The notes below the pieces were generated by a model. The model was not told the DNA's origin. It searched no databases and was given only the letters and a program-made list of their open reading frames with translations. This document shows positions 42,604 to 53,432 of a stretch of 64,000 nt of DNA, piece by piece. A program made the translations under genes and the position numbers. Position 1 is the stretch's first letter. Each line of letters starts with the position of its first letter. The DNA is from Leisingera sp. ANG1 (lineage in GTDB: Bacteria > Pseudomonadota > Alphaproteobacteria > Rhodobacterales > Rhodobacteraceae): positions 875,783 to 939,782 of the forward strand of contig NZ_AFCF02000001.1 in assembly GCF_000203975.2 (NCBI RefSeq). Reading direction: 5' to 3'.

Positions 42604-44037
42604 ATGCACAGGTTTGTGGCAGCATTTGTTGGGCTGGCCGTTTCCATCGGCCAGCCACAGGCACAGGAGTCCCCGAAGACTCAGGCCCATCTGACATTGG
42701 AGCAAGGTCAGATTCTGGCTGCGCACGCTCTCGACAACGGCAATCCGCAGCTGGCCTTGCGGGTGTCTGACGCGCTGCTGCAAGCCAATCGCAAGAACCA
42801 CATAGCCTGGCAGCTGCAAGCGGTGGCCTATGCCCAAGCCGGTCAGCACGCCAAAGGCCGCAAGGCCGCCGCCCGTGCTTTTCGCTTTGCTCCCGACAGT
42901 GCCGCCAAGTTCCAGATGGGCCAGCTGGCCTCGCGCCTGGCGTTCCAGGGCGGCAGCCCGGCCTTGTCTCAATACTGGCTGCGCCGGACGGCAGTTCATT
43001 CCCCGGACAGCAAATCCGACGCGCTGATTGCCAAGGATTACCAGGCCCTGCGCCGGATCAGCCCCTGGTCCTTCCGCCTCAGCGGCGGGGTGAAACCGTC
43101 GAACAACGTGAACAACGGCTCTGACGCGGCGACTCAGGAAATCGACGGGCTCAGCTCTCACCAGAACAGATTCGGCCCGCGCGCCATTGCCCTTTCCGGT
43201 CTTATCGGAACCCTGGACAGCAGCCTCGGCCGCCGCCTGCGGCAAAGCGAAACCAGCCTGACGTCTCTCAGCGGGCGCCTCTACGTCCAGCGCGTCGCCC
43301 TGTCTTCCAGCGCCAAGGAAGAAGCCGCCGCACTGGCTGCGCAGACCGGCACCAGCGTGCCCCGCAATTCCGAATTCGGCTCCACCTACGGCGAAATCAC
43401 TCTGAGTCACGCCTTTGCCGCAGGCCCCAAGGAAAGCGCCGGCAGTGCCCGTGTCGCCCTGACCGGTGCAACCTCCTGGTATGGCGGCAGGCGCAACTAC
43501 AATCTGGTAAAGCTGTCAGGCGCCCGCAGCTGGGCCCTCTCCAGCCAGAACCGGCTCACCATCAACGGCAGCGCCGAACACCGGATTGATCCGCGCCTGA
43601 GCTTGCTGAGGGCCGACGTGTTCGGCCTCGGCGCCTCGCTGTCGCGAAAGCTGGAAAACGGCAACAGCCTCAGCTTCTCCCTTGGATTGCGCGACACCCA
43701 CACCAGCAATGTCAACTCCGCAGGAACTACGGCAACCCTGCGCATCGGCTACGCTATTGCAGAGGCCATCGGCCCGGCCAAAGTCAGCACAGGACTGATT
43801 TTGGGAGCCGCCGACTATCCCGATCACATTTTCCACAACGGTTTTGGCTGGCAAACCATACCCGGCGGCCGCCAGGATCAGTCGCTTTATGCGGATTTGA
43901 ACGTATTCTTTGAAGATTATGATTACGCAGGGTTTGCCCCCATGCTGCGGGTCCGCGCGGGCAAGCGCAGTTCCAATCACAGCCGCTTTGACAGTTCGGA
44001 ATTTTCCGTTTCTCTGGGCATTGAATCAAAGTTCTGA
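42604..44037 (+). CDS. Surface lipoprotein assembly modifier (Slam)-type outer membrane protein
   Basis: 477 aa. A signal peptide runs to about residue 21 (QPQAQ). An N-terminal periplasmic TPR region follows (LALRVSDALLQANRKNHIAWQLQAVAYAQAGQHAKGRKAA). From about residue 155 the sequence alternates hydrophobic and polar residues as transmembrane beta strands (FRLSGGVKPSNNVNN, LSFSLGLRDTHTSN) and ends SVSLGIESKF with a C-terminal Phe. TPR plus barrel matches Slam (DUF560), which moves lipoproteins to the cell surface. It follows the lipoprotein gene, the usual arrangement. Confidence 0.82.
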   Translation: MHRFVAAFVGLAVSIGQPQAQESPKTQAHLTLEQGQILAAHALDNGNPQLALRVSDALLQANRKNHIAWQLQAVAYAQAGQHAKGRKAAARAFRFAPDSAAKFQMGQLASRLAFQGGSPALSQYWLRRTAVHSPDSKSDALIAKDYQALRRISPWSFRLSGGVKPSNNVNNGSDAATQEIDGLSSHQNRFGPRAIALSGLIGTLDSSLGRRLRQSETSLTSLSGRLYVQRVALSSSAKEEAAALAAQTGTSVPRNSEFGSTYGEITLSHAFAAGPKESAGSARVALTGATSWYGGRRNYNLVKLSGARSWALSSQNRLTINGSAEHRIDPRLSLLRADVFGLGASLSRKLENGNSLSFSLGLRDTHTSNVNSAGTTATLRIGYAIAEAIGPAKVSTGLILGAADYPDHIFHNGFGWQTIPGGRQDQSLYADLNVFFEDYDYAGFAPMLRVRAGKRSSNHSRFDSSEFSVSLGIESKF

Positions 44038-44108
44038 CCCCGTATCTGTTCAGCACGGGCCTGCACGGTGAATGCACCGGGGCCGCAAACCCAAACAGGA
44101 GACCGCCA

Positions 44109-44537
44109 ATGCCCCTCACCTATCTGCACACCATGGTCCGGGTGAAAGACCTGGAGAAATCCATGGCCTTCTTTGCGCTGCTGGGCCTCAAGGAGACCCG
44201 CCGCTGGGACAACGAGCAGGGCCGGTTCACCCTGGTGTTCATGGCGCCCCCGGGTCAGGAGGACGCCCCGGTCGAGCTCACTTGGAACTGGGACGGGGAC
44301 GACGCGCTGCCCAGCGACAGCCGCCATTTCGGCCACCTTGCCTATGGGGTGGACGACATTTATGCCGTTTGTCAGCACCTGATGGACAACGGCGTCACCA
44401 TCAACCGTCCGCCGCGCGACGGGCACATGGCTTTTGTGCGCTCGCCCGACAATATTTCCATCGAACTGCTGCAAAATGGCGGGTCCCTGCCCCCGGCAGA
44501 GCCTTGGGCCAGCATGGAAAATACCGGCCACTGGTAA
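44109..44537 (+). CDS. gloA: Lactoylglutathione lyase (glyoxalase I)
   Basis: 142 aa. Metal-ligand positions correspond to H7, E56, H76 and E119 of the GloA pattern. HTMVRVKDLEKSMAFFALLGLKETRRWDNEQGRFTLVFMA, then VELTWNWD and HFGHLAYGVDD, closely follow E. coli GloA. It isomerises the hemithioacetal of methylglyoxal and glutathione. ACAGGAGACCGCC precedes the ATG. Confidence 0.93.
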   Translation: MPLTYLHTMVRVKDLEKSMAFFALLGLKETRRWDNEQGRFTLVFMAPPGQEDAPVELTWNWDGDDALPSDSRHFGHLAYGVDDIYAVCQHLMDNGVTINRPPRDGHMAFVRSPDNISIELLQNGGSLPPAEPWASMENTGHW

Positions 44538-45055
44538 GGCAGGCCTTTGGCGACGGGACAAACGGCGGCTCATGCCATTGGAAAGGCTGCCTGGCCTGCC
44601 GGTGGCGGGCCGCAGAGCCTGGCATCAGATACAGCGGGAAGCGGCACGCAGCGCGCCCGGAAGTCAGGCGCAGGCTTAACCGCGGCCAACAGCAGCGCTG
44701 AGCCGCCGTGAAAACCAGGCTGCAAGGCCAGCAAGCCCCCCGGCCGGAACAGGCGCCAAAGGCCGAACGGCCAAGGCCAGCTTGCCACCCGGCCAGGATA
44801 AGAGCCTTTTGCAACTCCAAAAACCGGCGCAGCCCCCAATGGGGGCTGCCGGTGCCGTCTGATCGTCTCTTACAGACTTCGATCCCGGAAAAAGGGCGGC
44901 GCTTCTGCGGCCTTCTGCCGTGACCCCGTCCGGGGCCCGGCGCTTTCCCTTTGCTTTCGGTCAGAGCATGGTTTCCCCTCATGCCCTGTCAGCGGCCTGC
45001 CGGTGTTCCCCGGCTCTGCGGCCTCTTGCCTGCTGGTCTGTTTCCCAGTCTGGCT
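44538..45055. other. 518-bp spacer without a recognised gene
   Basis: No open frame here looks like a known protein. It has a perfect hairpin GCAGCCCCC-AAT-GGGGGCTGC (44829-44849) and several G/C-rich palindromic bits. The base composition does not look like a normal coding segment, although it could be a decayed gene or carry a small RNA. Confidence 0.35.
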
Positions 45056-45553
45056 TCAGTAAATGTAGCGGATCTGATCCGACCAGTAGCGCTCCATCCG
45101 CTTCAGCGAGGCGGTAATGTCCTCGATCCCTTCGGAGGAAATCACGTTCTTGCCTTCCAGCCCTTCGGCATGGCGGGAGAACAGCGCTGACACGATGTCG
45201 CGGATCTCGCGGCCGCGCGGGGTCAGACGCACCCGGACGGAACGGCGGTCGATCTCGCAACGCTGATGGTGCATATAGCCCATTTCGACCAGCTTCTTGA
45301 GGTTGTAGCTGACGTTGCTGCCCTGATAGTAGCCGCGGGTTTTCAGTTCCCCGGCAGTCACCTCATTGTCACCGATGTTGAACAGCAAAAGCGCCTGGAC
45401 CGCATTGATCTCCAGCACGCCGACGCGCTCAAACTCATCCTTGATGACATCCAGCAGCAGGCGGTGAAGGCGCTCAAGCAGACCCAGCGCCTCCAGATAG
45501 CCAGTCATGAAACCTTTGCGGTCCGTCTGGCCAATTGGCAATTCCATACTCAT
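45056..45553 (-). CDS. MarR-type winged helix transcriptional regulator
   Basis: 165 aa. The winged helix is around residues 45-110, with the recognition helix near YYQGSNVSYNLKKLVEMGYM and the wing at RSVRVRLTPRGREI. Start 45553 is chosen for GGAG 7 bp upstream. An upstream in-frame ATG at 45598 would add 15 residues with no ribosome site. Similar regulators in Rhodobacterales and Rhizobiales (LdtR-like) control cell-envelope genes, but this target is unknown. Downstream of sdhE on the same strand. Confidence 0.85.
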   Translation of the reverse strand: MSMELPIGQTDRKGFMTGYLEALGLLERLHRLLLDVIKDEFERVGVLEINAVQALLLFNIGDNEVTAGELKTRGYYQGSNVSYNLKKLVEMGYMHHQRCEIDRRSVRVRLTPRGREIRDIVSALFSRHAEGLEGKNVISSEGIEDITASLKRMERYWSDQIRYIY

Positions 45554-45629
45554 TCGCATCTCCGACTCGAATTTGCTTCTAAGACAAGATGCCAACAATT
45601 CCCGAAAAATCAGTTAAGCCGGAATTTTA

Positions 45630-47613
<1,984 letters not shown>

Positions 47614-47627
47614 CAGGAGACACGAGC

Positions 47628-48041
47628 ATGAGCGCCGATCTGCCGGAGTATTACTTCCGCGTCCGTGAGAACGGCGCTTTTGTCTTCCGTGTCGATACCG
47701 AGAACCGCAACCGGCGGATCGAGATGGACCAGATCGCCGTTGTGAACATCCGCAACGGCGAGATCAAACCGCACGGCCAGCGCCAGCTGACCGGTCAGGA
47801 CCTCGCCGAGATCAAATCCTGGATGGCGGCCCGTGCCGCCACCCTGGCAGCCCGCGACGTGGACGACATCCACCGCGCCATCGACCATTTGAACCTCACC
47901 GCTCAGTGGGCCAACAGCCGCGCAACGGAGGAGCAGCTGGAAGACGTGACCGACGCGCTTTTGCTGGCGATGCACGACCTGCGCAGCGTGCTGGTGCGCA
48001 AAAAAGCCGACCGGCTGATGAAAGAGCGCAGCGGGGAATAA
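47628..48041 (+). CDS. Hypothetical protein, 137 aa
   Basis: Starts 14 bp after aspC with AGGAG upstream, so it is likely co-transcribed. It begins MSADLPEYYFRVRENGAFVFRVDTENRNRRIEMDQIAVVN and continues as a mostly helical protein rich in charged residues, ending KKADRLMKERSGE. No signal or membrane segment and no recognised family; the text reads as a Rhodobacterales-conserved protein. Confidence 0.7.
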   Translation: MSADLPEYYFRVRENGAFVFRVDTENRNRRIEMDQIAVVNIRNGEIKPHGQRQLTGQDLAEIKSWMAARAATLAARDVDDIHRAIDHLNLTAQWANSRATEEQLEDVTDALLLAMHDLRSVLVRKKADRLMKERSGE

Positions 48042-48051
48042 GACCGCCGCG

Positions 48052-48831
48052 TCAACCGCAGTACAGCGACCGCACGGAATATGACCGGAACCCGCTTTGA
48101 AACCGCGTCAGCTGGGGCGGGCTGAGAAATTGCGGCATGTGCCTCGGCAGACCCGGATTTCCCAGCACAAACAGGCTGCGCTGCCACAGCGCGTCCGGCG
48201 TGCCCGGCTCCACCCCGGTCAGGCCCAGGCGCCACCTCAGATGCAGAACAGCCCTTGCATGCATATTGCCGCCCAGGATGAACCCGCGGGGCGGCTCCGC
48301 CTGAATCCGGGACGGCTCAGCCCCCTCCAGGCTGGCAATCTGGCAAACGAATTGCCCTTTGACCTCGGCCCGCAACCCGCCGCCCGAAGACTCCCGTGTC
48401 AGCGTCACCAGATGACCAGCCTTAAGACCCGCACCGCGGACTGCAAACTCCAGCACCTGCGGCAGTTCAAACACCACGGTGTCAGGCCCGAACAGCCGCT
48501 CTTCATCCTTCCAGTCCCTGCCGCTGGCAAAGCGCAGCTTAAAGCGCCCCGGCGGCACCAGTACCTTAAAGAAGGCACCGCCCCGAACATAGGCCGCCAG
48601 TGCGTCACCGCCGCTGCCGGACAGCACCAGATAGTAATCAGCGCCTGCAGGCGATTTGACTTGCAGGGGAAACACTGCGGGCAGCCCCGTGCGGTTCCAC
48701 ATCAGCCCGGAACGGGGAGCCGCCTGCCGGTCCGCCTGTTCTGCCAGCGCCGCGGGCAGGCACAGAAACAGTCCGGCCAGTACCCCAGCCGCCAGCCGGC
48801 GCCAGGCCAGCCCTGCGAAGTCCTGCACCAT
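48052..48831 (-). CDS. Secreted/periplasmic hypothetical protein
   Basis: 259 aa. A signal peptide (RRLAAGVLAGLFLCLPAALA) has cleavage near residue 30. The mature part is beta-rich (LPAVFPLQVKSPAGADYYLVLSGSGG, AFFKVLVPPGRFKLRFASG), with a C-terminal DALWQRSLFVLGNPGLP and a final RSLYCG. No family recognised. Convergent with the 137-aa gene and divergent from the asparagine-synthetase-like gene. Confidence 0.65.
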   Translation of the reverse strand: MVQDFAGLAWRRLAAGVLAGLFLCLPAALAEQADRQAAPRSGLMWNRTGLPAVFPLQVKSPAGADYYLVLSGSGGDALAAYVRGGAFFKVLVPPGRFKLRFASGRDWKDEERLFGPDTVVFELPQVLEFAVRGAGLKAGHLVTLTRESSGGGLRAEVKGQFVCQIASLEGAEPSRIQAEPPRGFILGGNMHARAVLHLRWRLGLTGVEPGTPDALWQRSLFVLGNPGLPRHMPQFLSPPQLTRFQSGFRSYSVRSLYCG

Positions 48832-49041
48832 GGCCTTCTGCTCCCGCCTGTCACAGACAGCGTAAGCCTAGCACAGCTGCAGGCCTTCCCAAACACAAGG
48901 CGCCCTTCCCAGGCAAAAGCCCGGGCCGCAGCGCCCGGCGTGATGTGAATGCTACGGCCCGGTTTCAATCACAGGCAGAAACCCCGATACTGCTGGCCGG
49001 CGCTCAAGATCCCGGTCTAAATCACAGCATAACAACAAAAG

Positions 49042-50682
49042 ATGAGGGCCGGAGCACCATCCGCTCCGGCAGAGCAGATGCTTGAAGCGCAAAGACTTTG
49101 GCCCTACCGCCCGCGGCTGTTCGCCAAGGCGTTCCGCTACCAGTACGTGGTGTCGCGGCAAGTGGAACAGATCCATTCCTTTGCCCGCCGCACCTGCGGC
49201 CAATGGCATATTCATTCCGGCAAGGACTTGCCCGCCTGCACCCTGCATGATGCACAGGGCCGCCAATTCGGCGTCCTCCTAGGCATCGCAGTCGGCCCGG
49301 CGGGCCTCCTGTCCGGACCGCAGCAGCACCTGCCGCTGGACAGTACCGCTGCGGATTTCTGGAACCATCTTGAAGCCTTCATCACGGACACCGCAGGCCG
49401 TTTTGCCATCATCGCCGAAAGCGGTGGCCAAGCACGGTTTTACACCGATCCGGTCGCCATGATCGGCGCCGTCTATGACCCGCTGGCACGCCGCGTTGCC
49501 GCCTCTCCTCTGCTGGCGCTGGACCGTCCGGTGGTGCCCAATCCCAAAGTCGACCTGGATAACGTCGAAAACCACGGCGGCAAGATTTCCCTGTTCCATA
49601 CAGCTGACAAGCATGTCCGGCGCCTCAATCCGAATTGTTACCTGGATCTGCGCACCTTCCGCGAGCACCGCTTCTGGCCCCGCGAGGACGACAGCCTGGA
49701 CGCCCCGGCAGACCCGGTAGAGATCTACGACCGGATCTATGCCCAGGCCAGTTTCAACATCGGTGCCATTGCTGCTGCCCACCCAACGGCGCTGCCGGTG
49801 ACCGGCGGCCAGGACAGCCGCCTGCTCATGACGTTTGCCAAGCCCCATGCGGGCCGCATCCGGCATTATTTCTCCCATATCAACAACTACGCAACACGGC
49901 GCGACGCCGCCATCGGCGGCATCCTGTGCCAGCGCCTGAACCTGCGCCATGAACCGCTGGACAAACGCGATTTTTCCCTGCCGGAAGCCGAAGTCGAAAA
50001 GCGGCGCAGCATCTATCACCTGACAACCGGCGCCCCGATGCCGCCGCCGCTTGAGCATCTGAACGGCACTGCCAACGGCCTGCCCGAAAACACCGTCATT
50101 CTGCGCGGCCATCAAACCGACCTTTTGCGTGCCGTCTTTGTGACGAGGCCGCAAGGGCTGTGGGATGTGATCAACTGGCAGATCAGAAAGCTGCTGATTG
50201 TGCCCAGCAATATGTTCGGGCCTGAAACGGCCGCGCTGTTCCGGGACGATTTCACTGCCTGGCAGCAGTCGCTGAACACACCCGCCCGCAGCAAAGCAGT
50301 CGATTTCCTGTTTCTTGAGGTCTACTACAGCTCCACCATCGGTGCCGTGTTTCCGGGCCTGTGGCAGCACTTCTACATGTCGCCCTTCAACAGCCGCAAA
50401 CTGATCGCCTTGTCGCTCAGCTTTGCGGACAAGCACCGGGTAGAGTCGGTGCCGGTCTTCGACATCATTGAACGCTTTGCCCCGCAACTGTCGGATGTGC
50501 CCTTCGATTTCGAGGCCCCCGCGGACCTGGATGCGCTGCACGGCTGCGAGGGCAGTTACGGCCCCATGACCCGCGCACGCCGATTGGCCGCAATCAAGCG
50601 TCTGACCCGCGCGCTGCCGGACCAGGCCAGCCAGACCCGGCCAGAGGAAGAGCAGCCTGCAGCCGCAGCCGGAACGGCCTGA
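49042..50682 (+). CDS. Asparagine synthetase-like protein with degenerate glutaminase half
   Basis: 546 aa. The PP-loop TGGQDSRL is at 254-261, as in the ATP-pyrophosphatase (AsnB-like) synthetase domain. An N-terminal region corresponds to the class II glutaminase fold (ITDTAGRFAIIAESGGQARFYTDPVAMIGAVYD at 114-146). There is no Cys at position 2, so glutamine hydrolysis is unlikely. The C-terminal part (HFYMSPFNSRKLIALSLSF) matches the tail of such enzymes. Possible roles are amide or peptide-bond formation on a non-amino-acid substrate. No typical RiPP or polysaccharide gene is adjacent. The start is uncertain: ATG at 49042 or 49078, neither with a good ribosome site. Confidence 0.75.
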   Translation: MRAGAPSAPAEQMLEAQRLWPYRPRLFAKAFRYQYVVSRQVEQIHSFARRTCGQWHIHSGKDLPACTLHDAQGRQFGVLLGIAVGPAGLLSGPQQHLPLDSTAADFWNHLEAFITDTAGRFAIIAESGGQARFYTDPVAMIGAVYDPLARRVAASPLLALDRPVVPNPKVDLDNVENHGGKISLFHTADKHVRRLNPNCYLDLRTFREHRFWPREDDSLDAPADPVEIYDRIYAQASFNIGAIAAAHPTALPVTGGQDSRLLMTFAKPHAGRIRHYFSHINNYATRRDAAIGGILCQRLNLRHEPLDKRDFSLPEAEVEKRRSIYHLTTGAPMPPPLEHLNGTANGLPENTVILRGHQTDLLRAVFVTRPQGLWDVINWQIRKLLIVPSNMFGPETAALFRDDFTAWQQSLNTPARSKAVDFLFLEVYYSSTIGAVFPGLWQHFYMSPFNSRKLIALSLSFADKHRVESVPVFDIIERFAPQLSDVPFDFEAPADLDALHGCEGSYGPMTRARRLAAIKRLTRALPDQASQTRPEEEQPAAAAGTA

Positions 50683-50849
50683 CGGCCTCTCTGGAAGCGG
50701 AACAGCGCCCCCGCCGCTGCATTGGCAAAGCTTTGCCGCTACCGGCAGGGCTGCACCGCCGCCGCTGGACCCAGGCACCGCTCCGTGGTTGAGGTTGTGC
50801 TGTTTCCGCCGGGTCTCTGCCCGGCCCCTGGCAGAATACGAGACCGCTC

Positions 50850-51524
50850 ATGCGCCCCGCTTTCCTCCTCCGCAGCTTACCGTTTCTCTGCGCCTTGGCC
50901 CTGCCGCATCCCGCTCTGGCCGGCGGGCCCTCGATCAAGGTTCAGGACAAGGGCAACCAGTACAAATACGAGTACAAGGATCATCGCTGCCAGTTCAAAT
51001 ACCACCTGAAATACGGCAAGGGGGACGCCAAGACCTCTTCCAAGGGCGACTGCTCCCATATTGCCCATTTCCCGCAATTTGCGCCGCCCGCTGCCTATGC
51101 GCGCGGCAGCAGCCGTCCGGCACCGCAGCCCGCGCCCTGGCCTTCTTGCAGCTCGCAAGCCCTGGGCCGCTTGCTGGGCGGCGCGGCTGGGGCAGCGGCA
51201 GGGTCCCGGGCCGGCGACGGCGACCTCGTCACGATTGCGGCCGGAACCGTGCTGGGCGCCCTGCTGGGCGGTGAAATCGGCCGCCGCCTGGGCGCGGACG
51301 ACCGCCGCTGCATCGGCTCAGCGCTGGAATACGCAGGCAACAGCCAGGTCTTCGACTTCAGCAGCCCCCAGACCGGCCTCGCCTATGCGCTGCGCCCGCT
51401 GTCGCGCAGCAGCCAAAACGGCACGCTCTGCCGCAGCTTCGATGCCCGGTTTGACGGCGGTTCCTGGCGCCGCGGCCTGGCCTGCCGCGAGGGCGGCGAA
51501 TGGCGGATCGTCAGCCTGGACTGA
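50850..51524 (+). CDS. Glycine-zipper outer membrane protein, 17-kDa surface antigen-like
   Basis: 224 aa. Signal peptide to about residue 25 (FLCALALPHPALA). A basic, Lys/Tyr-rich region follows, then the glycine zipper LGRLLGGAAGAAAGSRAGDGDLVTIAAGTVLGALLGGEIGRRLG, and a C-terminal RT0821/Rv0821-like domain with WRRGLACREGGEWRIVSLD. Likely outer-membrane associated. Convergent with the reductase at 51541. Confidence 0.8.
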   Translation: MRPAFLLRSLPFLCALALPHPALAGGPSIKVQDKGNQYKYEYKDHRCQFKYHLKYGKGDAKTSSKGDCSHIAHFPQFAPPAAYARGSSRPAPQPAPWPSCSSQALGRLLGGAAGAAAGSRAGDGDLVTIAAGTVLGALLGGEIGRRLGADDRRCIGSALEYAGNSQVFDFSSPQTGLAYALRPLSRSSQNGTLCRSFDARFDGGSWRRGLACREGGEWRIVSLD

Positions 51525-51540
51525 CGGCCCGCCTAGGATA

Positions 51541-52524
51541 TCAGGACGCCTTGGCGGCGGCGGCCTCCTTCATCGCATCGACACCCTTCTTCCACAGGTT
51601 GCCCTGCCACAGCTCTTCTAGGCCGGTCTCGCCGCTGGCCCCCTTGGTGGTCAGGTAATCGTAGTAAGACGTCGGCTTGTGCCCGGTGATGTTGTAGAAA
51701 TCCGGGCTGCAGCGGGTGTAGAAGCCATTGGTCAGATACTCAAAGAATTCCGCCCGCGTGGCGCCGAAATCAGCTTCGAACTGCTCCATGGATTGCGGGC
51801 GGTATTCGATCTCCCGGCCCATCGCGCGGCCCAGATCGGCGGCAATTTCCGCCATCGACTGCGGCGCCGGGCCGGTGATGTCATAGAACTTGTTGCCGTG
51901 CCGCTCCGGACCCTCCGCCAGCACCACTGCCGCCGCCTCGGCAATGTCGCGTGTGGCGACAAAGGAATTGCGCATGCTGCCCAGAGGGTTGGAGAACCAG
52001 CCTTCGTTTTCAATGGTTTCGCAGTCGGTCTTCAACAGGTGATTCATGAAGAAGTTATTGCGCAGCGCGGTGACATTCAGCCCTGCATCAATCAGCGCCT
52101 TCTCGCCCCACCAGTAGTGCTGCAGCATCAGCGGTATGCCTGCGCCCGCGCGTGACGCATGGGTATCCGCATCATAGTCAGCGGTATTGGTATCCGCCCC
52201 CATGCAGCTGACGCGCACAACATGTTTGATCTGCGCCTTGCGCGCCCCCAGCGCCTTGCAGAAGTTCAGATGCCCCTCCAGCATCGGGTCCAGCGAGGCG
52301 GAATAAACCGCCGATACGCCCTCCAGCGCCGCGTCCCAGGTGGCCGGATCCGACAGGTCGAATTTCACGACCTCATCAGCTCCCAGCGCCTTCAGCTGTT
52401 CCGCCTTGGCTTCGCTGAAGTAGCAGGCGCGCACGGTGAACTGCTGCCCTTGCGCCAGCCGCGCCACCAGCTCGCGGCCGATGCGGCCGGTGGCCGAGGT
52501 GATAAGAACGATCGGTTTGGACAT
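51541..52524 (-). CDS. NmrA-like NAD(P)-binding reductase
   Basis: 327 aa atypical short-chain dehydrogenase. The Rossmann motif is ITSATGRIGRELVARLA at residues 8-24, then FDLSDPATWDAALEGVSAVYSASLD. No catalytic YxxxK is obvious, in line with NmrA-type sensors and quinone reductases. AGGAGG 8 bp before the ATG at 52524 sets the start. Role unknown. Confidence 0.85.
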   Translation of the reverse strand: MSKPIVLITSATGRIGRELVARLAQGQQFTVRACYFSEAKAEQLKALGADEVVKFDLSDPATWDAALEGVSAVYSASLDPMLEGHLNFCKALGARKAQIKHVVRVSCMGADTNTADYDADTHASRAGAGIPLMLQHYWWGEKALIDAGLNVTALRNNFFMNHLLKTDCETIENEGWFSNPLGSMRNSFVATRDIAEAAAVVLAEGPERHGNKFYDITGPAPQSMAEIAADLGRAMGREIEYRPQSMEQFEADFGATRAEFFEYLTNGFYTRCSPDFYNITGHKPTSYYDYLTTKGASGETGLEELWQGNLWKKGVDAMKEAAAAKAS

Positions 52525-52668
52525 CGGGGGGGCCTCCTGAGGGCGCGGGCGCGTGGCTGCCCGGCGCTGCGGTTTCAAATCTGCGCAGACCCTACAGGCA
52601 AGCCGCCGGCGGCTGCCCCCGAAACCCGACGGGAAATGCACCGCAACCGCCACCCGCCGGACATGCAA

Positions 52669-52697
52669 AAAAGGCCCCGCAACCCGCGGGGCCTTTT
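52669..52697 (-). terminator. Intrinsic terminator downstream of the EF-hand gene
   Basis: AAAAGGCCCCGC-AACCC-GCGGGGCCTTTT, a perfect 12-bp stem flanked by A and T runs on both strands. It lies about 100 bp past the EF-hand stop and before the NmrA gene. It would also terminate in the other direction. Confidence 0.88.
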
Positions 52698-52798
52698 CTG
52701 CGCTGTGCCGCCGCCTGCGCGGCTGGAAGGGACTATGCGCCTCCCCCCGAAAGGCAAGAGGGGTGCAAGTGACGGCACACTGGCGGTTCAGCCCGGGA

Positions 52799-53047
52799 TC
52801 AGCCCGCGTTGGCCAGAACGCCGGCTTCCATCGCCGCTGTGACCTCTTCCGCGTCGGCTTCGCCATCCGCATTGGCATCAATGGTGGCAAAGGTTTCCGC
52901 GGTCAGCTCCGGGAACGCCAGCTGAAGCTCTTCCAGCGAGAAAGTACCGTTGCCATCTGCGTCCAGCTCTGCAGCCAGGTCCTTTGCAGCCAGCGGCGAA
53001 GCGGTCAGAGCAGCAACGGCGGCGGCGGTCAGGGCAAACTTTTTCAT
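52799..53047 (-). CDS. Small secreted EF-hand calcium-binding protein
   Basis: 82 aa. Signal peptide (MKKFALTAAAVAALTASPLAA) followed by two EF-hand loops, DADGNGTFSLEE at 28-39 and DANADGEADAEE at 57-68, in a short acidic protein. Probable periplasmic calcium binder. GGAG about 9 bp before the ATG at 53047 sets the start. An upstream open frame to 53392 has no support. Confidence 0.85.
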   Translation of the reverse strand: MKKFALTAAAVAALTASPLAAKDLAAELDADGNGTFSLEELQLAFPELTAETFATIDANADGEADAEEVTAAMEAGVLANAG

Positions 53048-53432
53048 GTGAGACACTCCAGTCATCATTTGGTTTGTTGCAGCCCGCGGTGTGTCCCGCG
53101 AGCCGTGGCAAACAGCTAGGACGTGCCCGGTCGCGGCACCATCCCCCAACCGCATCCGGCCAAAACCCCGGCGCAACAGCGCCGTTTTTCCCGTTTCAAA
53201 TAAGCAGGTTACCGCCCTCACAGCCGGGTCGGCCTTTGTCCGCGCAGGCCCGGCAGGCGTTCCTGCGGCTTTCCGCCCGCCCCGCGGAAAATGCACCGGA
53301 GCCGGGAACCAAACCGCACTCAGCAATTCGCGTTTTGCCGCAACGCAACCGAGGTTAAGGCCAGCTCGCAGGATTATTGCTAGACTCCGCACCTAGCCTC
53401 ATCTTCCCGTGAGCCGCCGTTGCGGTACTGCC
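53048..53432. other. 385-bp divergent spacer
   Basis: Between the EF-hand gene and the CNB-cyclase gene. It is G/C-rich, and I see no RNA gene, repeat or clear promoter motif. It must hold the two divergent promoters. Confidence 0.35.

Noticed and set aside
44401-44982. Possible protein gene on the minus strand after gloA
   Set aside because: It has no domain, no ribosome site and overlaps the end of gloA antisense.
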